Assembly (NCBI RefSeq): GCF_004331645.1
Contig: NZ_SJSK01000004.1
Coordinates: forward strand, 186,001-250,000
DNA: 64,000 nucleotides
From: Pedobacter frigiditerrae
GTDB taxonomy: Bacteria > Bacteroidota > Bacteroidia > Sphingobacteriales > Sphingobacteriaceae
Direction of reading: 5' to 3'
This document shows, in pieces, positions 36,966 through 46,402 of this stretch. Below the pieces are notes generated by a model. It was not told the origin of the DNA. It searched no databases and was given only the letters and a program-made list of their open reading frames with translations. A program made the translations under genes and the position numbers. Position 1 is the first letter of the stretch, and each line of letters opens with the position of its first letter.

Positions 36966-39792
36966 AACTCGCCATTACAGATAGGTAAGCCGTTTCGCCA
37001 CTCATTAAATTCACCTTAAAGTTAATGTGGATGCTTAAACCGTTATTATTTAAAAAGCTACAGTTCCCGCCTAACTGCTTGCTAAGACCTAAGATTAGGC
37101 TCATTCCTAGTGATTTGGCTTTTTTAGGATCAAAACCTGTAACCAATCCCTTTCCGTTATCCTTGATCATCAGCGTTAGCGCATCTTCACCGATGGCAGC
37201 AAGAGAAATTTCTATCTTAGGATTTTCAGTATCTTCAAATGCATATTTAATGGCGTTGGTAATTGATTCGTTTAAGATTAACCCTAAGGGAATAGCCTGG
37301 CCAATGTCTAAGCTCAAGGGTAGCATGTCTATCTCAAAAATCACTTTTGTATCACGATTCATTGAGTCAGAAAAATAAGCGACCATCTCGCTTACATAAT
37401 CCCTAATATTTATGCACGACATTGATTCTGATTGGTAAAGGCGTTGGTGTATCATTGACATTGCTTGCATGCGATGCTGACTTTGCTTGAGGGCCAATAA
37501 AGCGACATCATTATCCAAGTAATCGGTTTGCGCCCGGAGTAGGCTAATCACAATTTGTAGGTTGTTTTTCACCCGATGGTGGATTTCTTTCACCAGCCAT
37601 TCCTTTTCTATGATCAGGGATTCTTTCTTTTCTACCAATTCTTGCAGGGAACGATTTTGTTGACTTATCTCTTCCTTCTGTGCATTCAGCAGCTTATTGG
37701 CCCTTTGCTTGAGCCGATAACGACTCAAGAGAAGGGAGACAACAATCGCTAAAAGCAAAATACCTCCATAGGTTAAACCTTTATTGATTTTTGCTTGCGA
37801 TAATAGCGTTTGTTGCAACTTCGCTTCTTTTTCAAGTCGTTTAATGTTTTGATCGTTTTCTGCCGCCCTAAGTCTAAAAACAGTAAAATCGCGATCTCTT
37901 CTCTGATCTTCCAGTGCAGAAATTTTTAATTCCTGTTGTCTTTTTTGCTGGTCGAGCCTCATCTGCAAACTAGTCTGATGGAGCAGTGTCTGATGTAAGA
38001 GATCTTGCTTCTCCAAAATTTGGATATTTTTCTGCTTCAATAGAATATCCTTATCCTTTTTGTCGGTTTCATATTGGATCTGCAGCTCTAAATATCTTTT
38101 TTTGTTGGTGGTATTGTAAATGGTATCATTGATGGCTTTATATTTCAGAAAGTGATTAAGCGCACTGGCATAATTTCCACCTGCAGAATCTATCCTGTAA
38201 AGGTAGAGCTGTATGTTTCGCTGATCATTCGCTGTTAGCACGTTATGAGGGATGTTTTTTAAAGTTTCCAAATATGGTTTTGCTTTATCCCATTGCCTGG
38301 TCCTGAGGTAAAATCCAGCAATCAAGTCAATCGCCTTATTCTTGAATGTCGATCCCAGTTTGTCACTGACTTGTACAGCATCAAGATAATATTTCTCTGC
38401 AATGTCAAACTTTCCTAGTTTGGCGTACAATCCTCCTCTAATTACAGGGAGTACGGTTTGCTCAGGACCAGGTTGCGGTGGATATTTTTTTTCCATTTTA
38501 TCAATAAAATCCAGTGCTTCAACCACTTTCCCGTTTCTTCCCATCACATCTGCGATGGATCGAACCAAAACCAGCGCTTCGCCGGGAACTAACCTTGTTT
38601 TTTTCTCTACCAACTCAAACGCGAGTTTAAAGGTCTCCATACTTTTATCGAGCTGGTTCATCGCCAAATATAGTGCACCTAATTGCTGGTAAGTAACTGC
38701 CAATCTGCTAGTCTGTTTGTATTTTACAGCGGCATTGATTGATTCAATGTAATAACGCAATGCTTTCTCATTATTACCATAATCTATACAAATATTGGCA
38801 AGACTCGCGTAGGCATAAACAATTACTGGACTTTTAGTAACCTTGAACAATTCTATAGCTGGAAGCAGTTCCTTTTCCGCTAATGTGTTGTCATTTTGAG
38901 TACGGTAAAAGTTTGCTTTACATAGCATAATCATGGCTATGGTATCCTTATGGTTCAGCTTGGTATAAATTTTAATGCATCGATCTGCGCCACTGATCAA
39001 TTCACGGGAATATTTGGCAAGATGCGGAAGATTTGACACCAACATGGTAAGTGTTCGCCCAGCCATCCGTTCATCCCCTTTTAACTCGTAAGTCCTGATG
39101 AGCTCCTTATAGATTTCAACGCCTTTATCGGTATCTCCTACCGTAAGCTGAAACATAGCAAATTGTGATTTCACCATTAATTGGACAGTCGTTGAACCGA
39201 GATTCTTGGCAATCGCATCAGCTCTATGCAGGTAAATAAAGGTACTGTCGATATTTTCTTTTGTTCGCCTACGTGCCACTGCTTGTTTGGCCAAAGAGAT
39301 CCATAATGCAACCTGACTTTGCCTCCCCAGATTTTTTAGTCGGCCCTTGGTAGTTTTGATATCGCCTTTGGCAAGGTAAACTCTGGCTTCCAGCAGTTTA
39401 GCAAAATCCATACCTTTAGCATAGCCAATATTAACACTTAATGAATTTGCACGTTTAGCAAAAAGGATGGCACTATCTAGTAACTCAATTTGATCTAAAT
39501 ATTGATCGAGCTGCTCATATCCTTTGTCTAATAAATTCTTAACCCTTAGGGTATCTTTTGTGGAAAGTTTTTGATAACCTTTTGATTGATGCTGCTGTGC
39601 AACCGCTGAAGTACACATTAAACATATGAATGCTAACAAAATGTGTCTAAAGCAAGCTTTTTTAATTCTTCCGCAAATTAAAAACGGGGCAAATCGGGAT
39701 TTTGCAGCCAATAATAACCGAATTGATGTATTGAGGGTCATAGATATGGAGCGAATCATAGGCTGACGTGAATTATATTTGAGGTTATCCAC
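36964..39792 (-). CDS. TPR-containing sensor histidine kinase (HisKA_2), no receiver
   Basis: 942 aa. About 48 residues precede a signal-like helix (ILLAFICLMCTSAVAQQ), so the true start may be internal, for example the Met at 39741. An extracytoplasmic region of TPR-like helix pairs (about 75-560) is followed by a coiled coil, a TM helix (TYGGILLLAIVVSLLL, about 680) and HisKA_2 with its His in VKEIHHRVKNNLQIV (about 740). A HATPase domain with NESITNAIKYAF and KDNGKG ends the protein. It has no receiver or output domain, so it must phosphorylate a separate regulator. The sigma-54 response regulator at 28617 is a plausible partner (inference). Confidence 0.9.
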   Translation of the reverse strand: MDNLKYNSRQPMIRSISMTLNTSIRLLLAAKSRFAPFLICGRIKKACFRHILLAFICLMCTSAVAQQHQSKGYQKLSTKDTLRVKNLLDKGYEQLDQYLDQIELLDSAILFAKRANSLSVNIGYAKGMDFAKLLEARVYLAKGDIKTTKGRLKNLGRQSQVALWISLAKQAVARRRTKENIDSTFIYLHRADAIAKNLGSTTVQLMVKSQFAMFQLTVGDTDKGVEIYKELIRTYELKGDERMAGRTLTMLVSNLPHLAKYSRELISGADRCIKIYTKLNHKDTIAMIMLCKANFYRTQNDNTLAEKELLPAIELFKVTKSPVIVYAYASLANICIDYGNNEKALRYYIESINAAVKYKQTSRLAVTYQQLGALYLAMNQLDKSMETFKLAFELVEKKTRLVPGEALVLVRSIADVMGRNGKVVEALDFIDKMEKKYPPQPGPEQTVLPVIRGGLYAKLGKFDIAEKYYLDAVQVSDKLGSTFKNKAIDLIAGFYLRTRQWDKAKPYLETLKNIPHNVLTANDQRNIQLYLYRIDSAGGNYASALNHFLKYKAINDTIYNTTNKKRYLELQIQYETDKKDKDILLKQKNIQILEKQDLLHQTLLHQTSLQMRLDQQKRQQELKISALEDQRRDRDFTVFRLRAAENDQNIKRLEKEAKLQQTLLSQAKINKGLTYGGILLLAIVVSLLLSRYRLKQRANKLLNAQKEEISQQNRSLQELVEKKESLIIEKEWLVKEIHHRVKNNLQIVISLLRAQTDYLDNDVALLALKQSQHRMQAMSMIHQRLYQSESMSCINIRDYVSEMVAYFSDSMNRDTKVIFEIDMLPLSLDIGQAIPLGLILNESITNAIKYAFEDTENPKIEISLAAIGEDALTLMIKDNGKGLVTGFDPKKAKSLGMSLILGLSKQLGGNCSFLNNNGLSIHINFKVNLMSGETAYLSVMAS

Positions 39793-40107
39793 TGAAACTT
39801 TGGCTCTTTTTTCTCCATAGATCGAGATAACCTCAAATTGAAGCCATTAATGTACCATAGTACACACACCTGATAATCAGATGGTTAATTAACGGCAGCA
39901 ATCGCCATTTGACGAAATCTCGTATTTTGACGAATGAACATGAAAACGTTCCTTAAGAAAGTTTTGTAGTTCGACGACATGAGGTGATTTAATGTCAGCG
40001 ATTAGCGAAATAACGCAAGTGTTTTTTCCTATATAGTAAATAAATATCTGAATTACAATAACTTACATTTATGGACAGTAATTTGTAATGGCTATTTTAA
40101 AAAAATT
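39793..40107. promoter_or_regulatory. 315-bp divergent regulatory region upstream of yceI
   Basis: There is no gene. It contains CGAAAT at 39913-39918, a related TGACGAAT at about 39928-39935, and CGAAATA at 40006-40012, which ends exactly 60 bp before the -24-like TGG at 40072. Confidence 0.45.
40072..40087 (+). promoter_or_regulatory. Sigma-54-like promoter candidate of the YceI-DoxX pair
   Basis: TGGACAGTAATTTGTA keeps GG-N10-GT and the same TTGTA -12 box as the 30938 promoter, but the Y/R positions after GG do not match. The predicted start would be only about 10 nt before the ATG at 40108. Confidence 0.4.
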
Positions 40108-40641
40108 ATGACAACACATTGGAAAATTGATCCTTCTCACAGCGAGATTGAATTTAAGGTAAGGCACCTTATGATTACGACCATTACTGGTCACTTCGCT
40201 ACTTATAACTTAGAAGTAGAAACTGAAGGAGACGAGTTTACAAATGCAGCTAAAATCGAATTCACTGCTGATGTTAATTCAATAGGTACAAATAACCAGC
40301 AACGCGATGAACATTTAAAATCTGCTGAGTTCTTTGATGCAGAACTTCATCCAAAAATCACTTTTATAGGTAATCAATTAGAAAAGAATGATGCGATATA
40401 TCTTCTTCATGGGGCACTTACCATTAAAGGAGTTACCAAAAGCATACCACTCGAAGTAGAGTTCGGTGGCATTATCGTTGATCCCTATGGTCAATACAAA
40501 GCTGGTTTTACCATTACTGGAAAAATTAGCCGAAAAGAATTCGGTCTGGTATGGAACCCGATGACAGAGGCTGGACAGGTTGTTGTTGGTGATCAGATTC
40601 GAATTAACTGTAACATACAATTGATCAAAACCGAAGCTTAA
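40108..40641 (+). CDS. YceI-family protein (polyisoprenoid-binding fold)
   Basis: 177 aa without signal peptide. It begins THWKIDPSHSEIEFKVRHLM, the family's diagnostic first strand. GALTIKGVTKSIPLEVEFGG and KISRKEFGLVWNPMTEAG are also typical. YceI proteins form a lipocalin-like barrel that binds isoprenoid-like lipids; many are stress or quinone related. The lack of an export signal means a cytoplasmic version, common in Bacteroidota. It is the first of two genes with DoxX and is probably sigma-54 dependent. Confidence 0.93.
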   Translation: MTTHWKIDPSHSEIEFKVRHLMITTITGHFATYNLEVETEGDEFTNAAKIEFTADVNSIGTNNQQRDEHLKSAEFFDAELHPKITFIGNQLEKNDAIYLLHGALTIKGVTKSIPLEVEFGGIIVDPYGQYKAGFTITGKISRKEFGLVWNPMTEAGQVVVGDQIRINCNIQLIKTEA

Positions 40642-40769
40642 CCTTAAATCACAATGAAACGGCTTATCCATTTGATTGTAGCTTATTGGCTTTCCAAAAA
40701 CTTCAAAAAACATTAGGTATCAGTATCAAATGGATAACCGTAATTTTTCACCCACCTTCAAACGTCGTC

Positions 40770-41207
40770 ATGATCAAATTCAAGAACTTGCTACTTCCTA
40801 TTACCAGTACTAAAACAATGGACTTTTGTATGCTGTTCTTCAGAATAGCCATATCTTTAGAACTCATATTTGTACATGGCCTTAAAAAAATTGGAATTAA
40901 TGGTTTGCCCGAAACAGTACCCAATCCATTTAATATGCCCCAAAGCCTAAATGAAATTATTGCCATTGCAGCAAATCTCTTTTTTCCTCAACTGATTATC
41001 ATGGGTCTTTTCACAAGGCTTTCTACGCTTCCAATACTAGCAGTTACATTAACAGGCTACTTCATCGTGCACGGAAATGACTCCTTGCTTGAAAGAGATA
41101 TTCCATTCATGTTTAGCCTAGGTTACCTAATGATTGCCTTTGCGGGCCCTGGAAGGTATTCTCTTGATCATTATTTCTTTGGCAACAAAAAAGCAGCAGA
41201 AGTTTAA
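40770..41207 (+). CDS. DoxX-family membrane protein
   Basis: The frame is open from 40686, but the Met at 40770 (MIKFKNLLLPITSTKTMDF) is the likely start. About 145 aa with four TM helices: CMLFFRIAISLELIFVHGL, EIIAIAANLFFPQLIIMGLF, LPILAVTLTGYFIVHG and FSLGYLMIAFAGPGRYSLDH. GPGRYSLDH at the end is characteristic of DoxX proteins. YceI-DoxX pairs recur in stress operons, where DoxX-type proteins are thought to contribute to membrane redox protection. It is followed by a convergent kinase gene 76 bp away. Confidence 0.9.
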   Translation: MIKFKNLLLPITSTKTMDFCMLFFRIAISLELIFVHGLKKIGINGLPETVPNPFNMPQSLNEIIAIAANLFFPQLIIMGLFTRLSTLPILAVTLTGYFIVHGNDSLLERDIPFMFSLGYLMIAFAGPGRYSLDHYFFGNKKAAEV

Positions 41208-41283
41208 CTGGTCAATTGATTAATTGTGGGTTAACTTATTGGCATTCTATCTCAACTACTAAACTATAAATGCTATCACAATG

Positions 41284-43533
41284 CTAAAAATCCCTTTTAA
41301 AGGTGATATTAATGGTACATCCTTGGTTGCTGCTAAACTCCAAACTTCCACCGAGTTGCTTGCATAAACCACGCATTAGGTTAAGCCCCAAAGATTCAAC
41401 TTTGTTAAAATCGAAACCAGGTGAGAAACCAGTTCCATTGTCTGCTATCGTTAACTCGTAAAAGTTGTCATTGCTTTTTATTATTTTGATGTAAATAACT
41501 CCAATTTCATCGGGTCCGTAGGCATACTTAATGGCATTGGTAATTGCTTCATTAAGTATGAGACCCAGTGTTACTGCCTGTGCAACATGCAGGTCTATCG
41601 ATTCAAGATGTTTTTCAAAGGTTATACGGTTATCTAGCGAGTAGCTTCCTTTCAAGTAACCAATCAATTCTTCAATATAGGCAGGGATGCTAATCAGCTC
41701 GAGGCTTTCAGATTGATATAACTTTTGATGGATCAAGGCAATGGCATGGACTCTATTTTCGCTGTTTTGTATGGCTACCAATGCCTCATCATTATTAATG
41801 TAAATAGATTGACTATGCAAAAGACTGGTTATAATTTGCAGATTATTTTTTACCCGATGATGAATTTCCTTTAACAACCATTCCTTATCTTGTAACAAAT
41901 CATCTTTTTCGGCGATAAGCAAGCTTAAGGAAGCATTTTTGAGATCTATTTCCTTCGATTTTTTTTGGTTAATGCTAAAGCTATTGTATAAAAGTCCAAT
42001 CACAAGAAAAAGTAAGAAAACACCCGATAGAATCCAATTACGAGTAAGATTTGCCCGTTTGATATTCTCGTTTTGTATCTGCTGGTCTTTTTTTAAAATC
42101 CTGATATCATTTTCCTTTTGCTTAGTGGCATATTTGATTTCCAGTTCTGCTATCTGCTTACTTTTAGTTACATTAAAAATAGAATCACTAATATTCTTGA
42201 AGGTATTTAAATGATAGAGTGCAGATGGATAATTCTTATTGGCCGAATCAATTTTATATTGGAGATAATGATAATCCTTCATCTCAGCAGCGCCCCCCTG
42301 AACAAAATCTTTTTCGCTGATGTATAGGGATGCTTTTTTGAATTGTTTTTGGTTGACATAAAACTTGCCAATGTCATAGTTAGCTATCTGCAGGACAACT
42401 GGGTGTGTCGGAAAGGCTCTATATCTCTTTATCATATTTATATAGGCATCTTCGGCCAGTTTAACCTTACCCAGTGCCTCGTAACAATAGGCTTTCATTT
42501 GAAACAAGTTTGCTTCATTATCTCCACCTATTGGTGGAAATTCCCTCGCTAGATTGGTGATGTAAGCCAATGCTTCAGTAGCTTGTTTAAGCTTGATATG
42601 TTCTTGTACTAAAAAACCTGTGGTTCGATAAATAGACACTTGCGAAAGCTTTTCCTTTCTTCTCACCTCAATTGTTTTTTTATACCAGAAGATACTTTTG
42701 GCAGAATTCCCCAAGAACTGGTAAATTTCGGCCAGTTCACCATAAATAAAACTCTTTTTCCTATTAGTGGTATCATTGGTTTTAATCATCCAGTCGCGTG
42801 AAGCTAGTGCATAGTATAAGGCATTTGATAGGTTGCCTTTATATCGATAATAACGTGCTAGTTGTACATAGGCATAGTCTAATTCTGCAGCGCTGGTGTG
42901 TTTATATTCTTTTATTAGGGAAAGGTAAAGTTTTGGCAATGTGTCTAACTTCCCTGAATTGGCAATTAGATCAATCATCCACTCTTTAGTTTTGATGAGC
43001 ATATTAATTTTCTTGTACCTGAGCGCCCGACTTTGTAGAGCTTTTAGATAGCTCAGTTGATCCTTTGCATTTCCATGATACTCTGCTGTTTTATTAAGTA
43101 CGCCCCAACAGTTGAGCTCATCATCTATGAAATTATTTGATGAAAAAAAACCGATGGCCTTGAAGATTTTTTTTCGTCCATTAACTGTATCTCCTGCATA
43201 ACATTCGGCTTCGCCTATTCCGCTCAAAACAGTCATCTGCCAATAATTTTTATCTGCCGTCTTATAAGCGTTGGCTATTTTCATGGCCAAATTGTAAGCC
43301 AGGAATGTTGAATCGCGATGTTCTGGATGCTTATATTGGATAAACAGATAATTATGGGCTTTGGCGAGTTTATTTAAGGCACGTATTTTTGATGTATCGT
43401 CCTTGCTCAACAACACATCCAACCTTTCCTGCTTGGTTAACTGAGATAAGGTTTGTGCAAAACTAACTTGGCAAAAAAAGATTGCTGTGGCAAAAAATAA
43501 AATCTTCCTTATCACATTGAGGTATATTGGCAT
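41284..43533 (-). CDS. TPR-containing sensor histidine kinase (HisKA_2), paralogue of the 36964 gene
   Basis: 749 aa. Signal peptide (ILFFATAIFFCQVSFAQ), TPR-like repeats (about 50-480; ALYYALASRDWM, YQFLGNSAKSIFWY), a coiled region and a TM helix (WILSGVFLLFLVIGLLY, about 505). HisKA_2 has its His in LKEIHHRVKNNLQII (about 557), and the HATPase has NEAITNAIKYAYG and ADNGTG. The layout is the same as in the neighbouring kinase but with a shorter sensor. No receiver or output domain is present. Together the pair brackets the YceI-DoxX genes, suggesting that both kinases feed a shared response regulator. Confidence 0.9.
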   Translation of the reverse strand: MPIYLNVIRKILFFATAIFFCQVSFAQTLSQLTKQERLDVLLSKDDTSKIRALNKLAKAHNYLFIQYKHPEHRDSTFLAYNLAMKIANAYKTADKNYWQMTVLSGIGEAECYAGDTVNGRKKIFKAIGFFSSNNFIDDELNCWGVLNKTAEYHGNAKDQLSYLKALQSRALRYKKINMLIKTKEWMIDLIANSGKLDTLPKLYLSLIKEYKHTSAAELDYAYVQLARYYRYKGNLSNALYYALASRDWMIKTNDTTNRKKSFIYGELAEIYQFLGNSAKSIFWYKKTIEVRRKEKLSQVSIYRTTGFLVQEHIKLKQATEALAYITNLAREFPPIGGDNEANLFQMKAYCYEALGKVKLAEDAYINMIKRYRAFPTHPVVLQIANYDIGKFYVNQKQFKKASLYISEKDFVQGGAAEMKDYHYLQYKIDSANKNYPSALYHLNTFKNISDSIFNVTKSKQIAELEIKYATKQKENDIRILKKDQQIQNENIKRANLTRNWILSGVFLLFLVIGLLYNSFSINQKKSKEIDLKNASLSLLIAEKDDLLQDKEWLLKEIHHRVKNNLQIITSLLHSQSIYINNDEALVAIQNSENRVHAIALIHQKLYQSESLELISIPAYIEELIGYLKGSYSLDNRITFEKHLESIDLHVAQAVTLGLILNEAITNAIKYAYGPDEIGVIYIKIIKSNDNFYELTIADNGTGFSPGFDFNKVESLGLNLMRGLCKQLGGSLEFSSNQGCTINITFKRDF

Positions 43534-43839
43534 CTAAAAATTTATTGAGCGTGTATGGCTAATCACCTTTCAGCGGGACTTACTCGTAAATACCACACCA
43601 ATATAACTAATTATCTCACATGGGCTAAATAAATTGGTAAAAAGGACAGAGCATAGGGTGTTTATGCAGATAACTCCTAGCCCTATTAATATTTAGTTTC
43701 TTTAGCAAGGAGTGGTTTTCCCGCTGCTTCTATTTTCCATCTCCAAACCTCTTCTTAGCCAAGTTTTGTCGAAGTAAAACCGCGTTTCTAGCGTTCCTGT
43801 AGGCCAAAACCTACTCTAATCGAGTAAATTAGCATCAAC

Positions 43840-43861
43840 AGCCCTGTTTTCTAGGGCTTTT
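43840..43861 (+). terminator. Terminator-like hairpin AGCCCT/AGGGCT + T-run
   Basis: AGCCCT-gttttct-AGGGCT followed by TTT, reading on the plus strand. No plus-strand gene ends here. Confidence 0.4.
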
Positions 43862-43879
43862 ATCGAAGCAGTACCCTAC

Positions 43880-43901
43880 TAGGTGCCTACAAGGTGCCTA
43901 C
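43880..43901. repeat. 11-bp direct repeat WAGGTGCCTAC x2
   Basis: TAGGTGCCTAC (43880-43890) is followed directly by AAGGTGCCTAC (43891-43901). Confidence 0.6.
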
Positions 43902-44076
43902 TTAGTAGCTTGTAGTTATAGGCCCTGGCAAGAGCAGAGTTAGACCGCGGTAAGGGCTGAGTTGTTGAGTTGTGGAGTTTTAGCAATAAACGAAAAAGGT
44001 GTTTGAAGTTTAAGCTATATAAGAGCGATGCGAAAGCATTAACTAAACATTAGTGGAGACTTAGCGGTAGTAGTAC

Positions 44077-44131
44077 CATCCTACGTCCATCCTTCGTTCA
44101 TCCTTCGTTCATCTTACGTTTACCCTTCGTT
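44077..44131. repeat. Five tandem 11-bp units, consensus CATCCTTCGTT
   Basis: The units are CATCCTACGTC, CATCCTTCGTT twice, CATCTTACGTT and TACCCTTCGTT, without gaps. The 11-bp period matches roughly one DNA helix turn. Confidence 0.75.
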
Positions 44132-44194
44132 CTTACAGGCTTTGTGGTATAGGCGAATAAACTCCAATGGAGCGTTATGAGGAAGGTAGTAATT

Positions 44195-44227
44195 TACGAA
44201 AAAAGGAATGAAAAAAGCTTTTTCGTA
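44195..44227 (-). terminator. Inverted repeat after the EEP hydrolase gene
   Basis: TACGAAAAA (44195-44203) and TTTTTCGTA (44219-44227) lie 6 bp past the stop of the minus-strand gene. The A/T-rich stem makes it a weak terminator candidate. Confidence 0.4.
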
Positions 44228-44233
44228 CAAAAC

Positions 44234-45286
44234 TTAGGTTGAGGTAGCTGCATTTAACTTCTCATCGGCAATTTCCAAATCATTGGCATCTGCTATCGGT
44301 TTTTCGTTCAGCTTTTCGGCAGGTGGATCATACTGTAAATTTACACACATGGGAAAATGGTCTGAACCACAGCTCTCCATTCTTTTGATACCCGATAGGG
44401 TAAAATCTGCAGAGCAAAAGATATGGTCTAATGGAAAACGCAGAAAAAAGTACTTGGCATTAAAGCTATTAAAAAATCCTCTTCCCCTTCTCGGGTCCAA
44501 CAAACCACTTACTTTTCCAAAGAGCTCAGTAGTGTAACTCCAGGCCACATCGTTCAAATCGCCCATTACAATTACAGGCAGTTTGCAAGTCTTTGCCCTT
44601 TCTCCTATCATTAAAATTTCTTTATCTCTTTCGGTAGAGCGAGGGTTTTCTTGTGGAACGGGTGGCTTTGGATGCAAACAATATAACCTTACCCACTGCC
44701 CCGCCTTTAGTTGAACATCTACCTCAATGGAAGGAATATCATCTTCCACTAAAAAATTAATACTTCCCTCGCGTAAGGCTAACCTCGAATAAAACATCAT
44801 CCCATAGGTATTTTCGAGCGGTAGCTTGAGCTGATGCGGATAGTGCTTGCTAATTATATCAATCTGATCTTGCCACCATTGGTTGGTCTCTACCATCAAT
44901 ATTACATCAGGATCACATTTTTCAATCAATCGAAGGTAACTTTCGCTCTTCCGGTTATCTTGGTAAACATTGGCTATTAATAGTGAAATATTATGATCGC
45001 CATTTGGTTTTCTTGCCGCTATGATCTGTTTTTTGGCGAAAACGGTAAATGGCAAAATTTGATAGGCCAGGTAACAGGCATTAATTAAAAGTACCAAAAA
45101 CACCACTTGCTCAGCAACTGTAACAGGTAAAAAACAGGCGTTCAATACAATCAATAGGGCATTTACTGTTAATTTCTGTAATCTTGGATATTCAAATACC
45201 CTAAAGATCCAAAAATCGTTACGCACCAATGGGATCAAGGTTAAGCACACCATGAAGAGAGAGACGTAGAAAAGTGTTTGATGCAT
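44234..45286 (-). CDS. Membrane-anchored endonuclease/exonuclease/phosphatase (EEP) family hydrolase
   Basis: 350 aa. Two to three N-terminal TM helices (FYVSLFMVCLTLIPLV; VNALLIVLNACFLPVTVAEQ; VVFLVLLINACYLAYQIL) are followed by an EEP domain. That domain has LLIANVYQDNR, the metal Glu of LMVETNQWW, Asp/Asn of VMGDLNDVAW and the catalytic SDHFP near the end. Such membrane-tethered proteins are often annotated as endonuclease/exonuclease/phosphatase but may act on phospholipid or nucleotide phosphodiesters outside the membrane. The gene stands alone. Confidence 0.88.
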   Translation of the reverse strand: MHQTLFYVSLFMVCLTLIPLVRNDFWIFRVFEYPRLQKLTVNALLIVLNACFLPVTVAEQVVFLVLLINACYLAYQILPFTVFAKKQIIAARKPNGDHNISLLIANVYQDNRKSESYLRLIEKCDPDVILMVETNQWWQDQIDIISKHYPHQLKLPLENTYGMMFYSRLALREGSINFLVEDDIPSIEVDVQLKAGQWVRLYCLHPKPPVPQENPRSTERDKEILMIGERAKTCKLPVIVMGDLNDVAWSYTTELFGKVSGLLDPRRGRGFFNSFNAKYFFLRFPLDHIFCSADFTLSGIKRMESCGSDHFPMCVNLQYDPPAEKLNEKPIADANDLEIADEKLNAATST

Positions 45287-45382
45287 GAGGGAGATTGGTT
45301 TGGATAAAAATTAAAAGTAGGTATTTATTCGGCTTAACTAAGGCCTAAATCAGCTAAGCAAGGAGAGCAGCCATTACCCAAA

Positions 45383-46249
45383 TTATTTCCTGAACAAGGA
45401 ATAAAGCTTTTTACCAAAATACACAAATACAACAACAATAAGCCCGGCGATTAAACCGATCCCAAATTCGGTGATGATACTTGGAATGGATGGAAAAAGA
45501 TGGTGCAGAAAGGGTATATTATGGACAAAAATACCTCCAGAAACCAATATCAATGCAATGGTACCAACAAAAGCCAATACCTTGATGATAATAGGAAGAG
45601 CCTTCACCAAGAAAACCCCCAAGGCATTTAAAATTCCCTTTTCGCCAGAGCTTTTAATGAGCCTAAAGCCTAAATCGTCCATTCTTACAATGAGTGCCAC
45701 AATACCATAAACGCCAATAGTTGCTAGTAAAGCCACTACCGAAACCGTCAAGATCTGGATGGTTGTACTACTTTCTAAGGCTGTACCCAAGGCAATAATC
45801 ACAATCTCTACAGACAGGATAAAATCGGTAAGCACTGCCGACTTCACTTTTGCTTTTTCTGCTACTGCAGCATCTTCAATCACGTCGGTGGCGGCTGGGT
45901 GCACCTCCTTTTTTTTATGGAATAGGTACTCGACTATTTTTTCGACCCCCTCATAGGCTAAATAAAAGCCTCCAATAACCAATATAAATTTAATGGCGAC
46001 GGGAAAAAAGGCATTTAGCAATAACGCAATAGGCACAATGATTAACTTATTCAATAAAGACCCTTTAGTAATTGCCCATAAAACTGGAATTTCTCGAGAA
46101 GAAAGAAAACCCGTCGCCTTCTCTGCATTAACGGCTAAATCATCGCCAAGTATACCTGCCGTTTTTTTGGTTGCTACTTTTGCTGCCAAGGCAACATCAT
46201 CCATTAAAGCTGCTATATCATCTAAAATTGCAAAAAAACCTGAAGCCAT
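45383..46249 (-). CDS. DUF808 (YedI-like) inner-membrane protein
   Basis: 288 aa. It starts MASGFFAILDDIAALMDDVA, then TKKTAGILGDDLAVNAEK, the highly conserved DUF808 opening. Several TM segments follow, for example LIIVPIALLLNAFFPVAIK and FILVIGGFYLAYEGVEKI, and near the C-terminus IGLIAGLIVVVFVYFGKKLY. The function of the family is unknown. The gene is a single unit, divergent from the cupin-SDR pair. Confidence 0.92.
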   Translation of the reverse strand: MASGFFAILDDIAALMDDVALAAKVATKKTAGILGDDLAVNAEKATGFLSSREIPVLWAITKGSLLNKLIIVPIALLLNAFFPVAIKFILVIGGFYLAYEGVEKIVEYLFHKKKEVHPAATDVIEDAAVAEKAKVKSAVLTDFILSVEIVIIALGTALESSTTIQILTVSVVALLATIGVYGIVALIVRMDDLGFRLIKSSGEKGILNALGVFLVKALPIIIKVLAFVGTIALILVSGGIFVHNIPFLHHLFPSIPSIITEFGIGLIAGLIVVVFVYFGKKLYSLFRK

Positions 46250-46402
46250 ATCTTATCTTTTTCGTAATGTCGCAAAATAGACAATCGATCTGCCTTATGC
46301 AATAAAGAGGTTAAATGATTGCAGCATTTGCCCAAGAATTTTACATTTAGCCATCTCTCCGTAAATTCTGATTTGCTAAATTTACCCAAACGATAAAAAA
46401 AT

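Larger units (their letters stand above)
43534..44233. other. 700-bp region without a gene; hairpins and 11-bp tandem repeats
   Basis: I see no convincing ORF. It holds a small GTAGG/CCTAC hairpin near 43795-43815, a terminator-like hairpin (43840-43861), two 11-bp direct repeats (43880-43901), five 11-bp units (44077-44131) and a terminator-like inverted repeat at the right end. A small RNA ending at 43861 is conceivable but unsupported. Confidence 0.6.

Noticed and set aside
44077..44131. CRISPR-like array
   Set aside because: Units of 11 bp without spacers and no cas genes; a simple tandem repeat.
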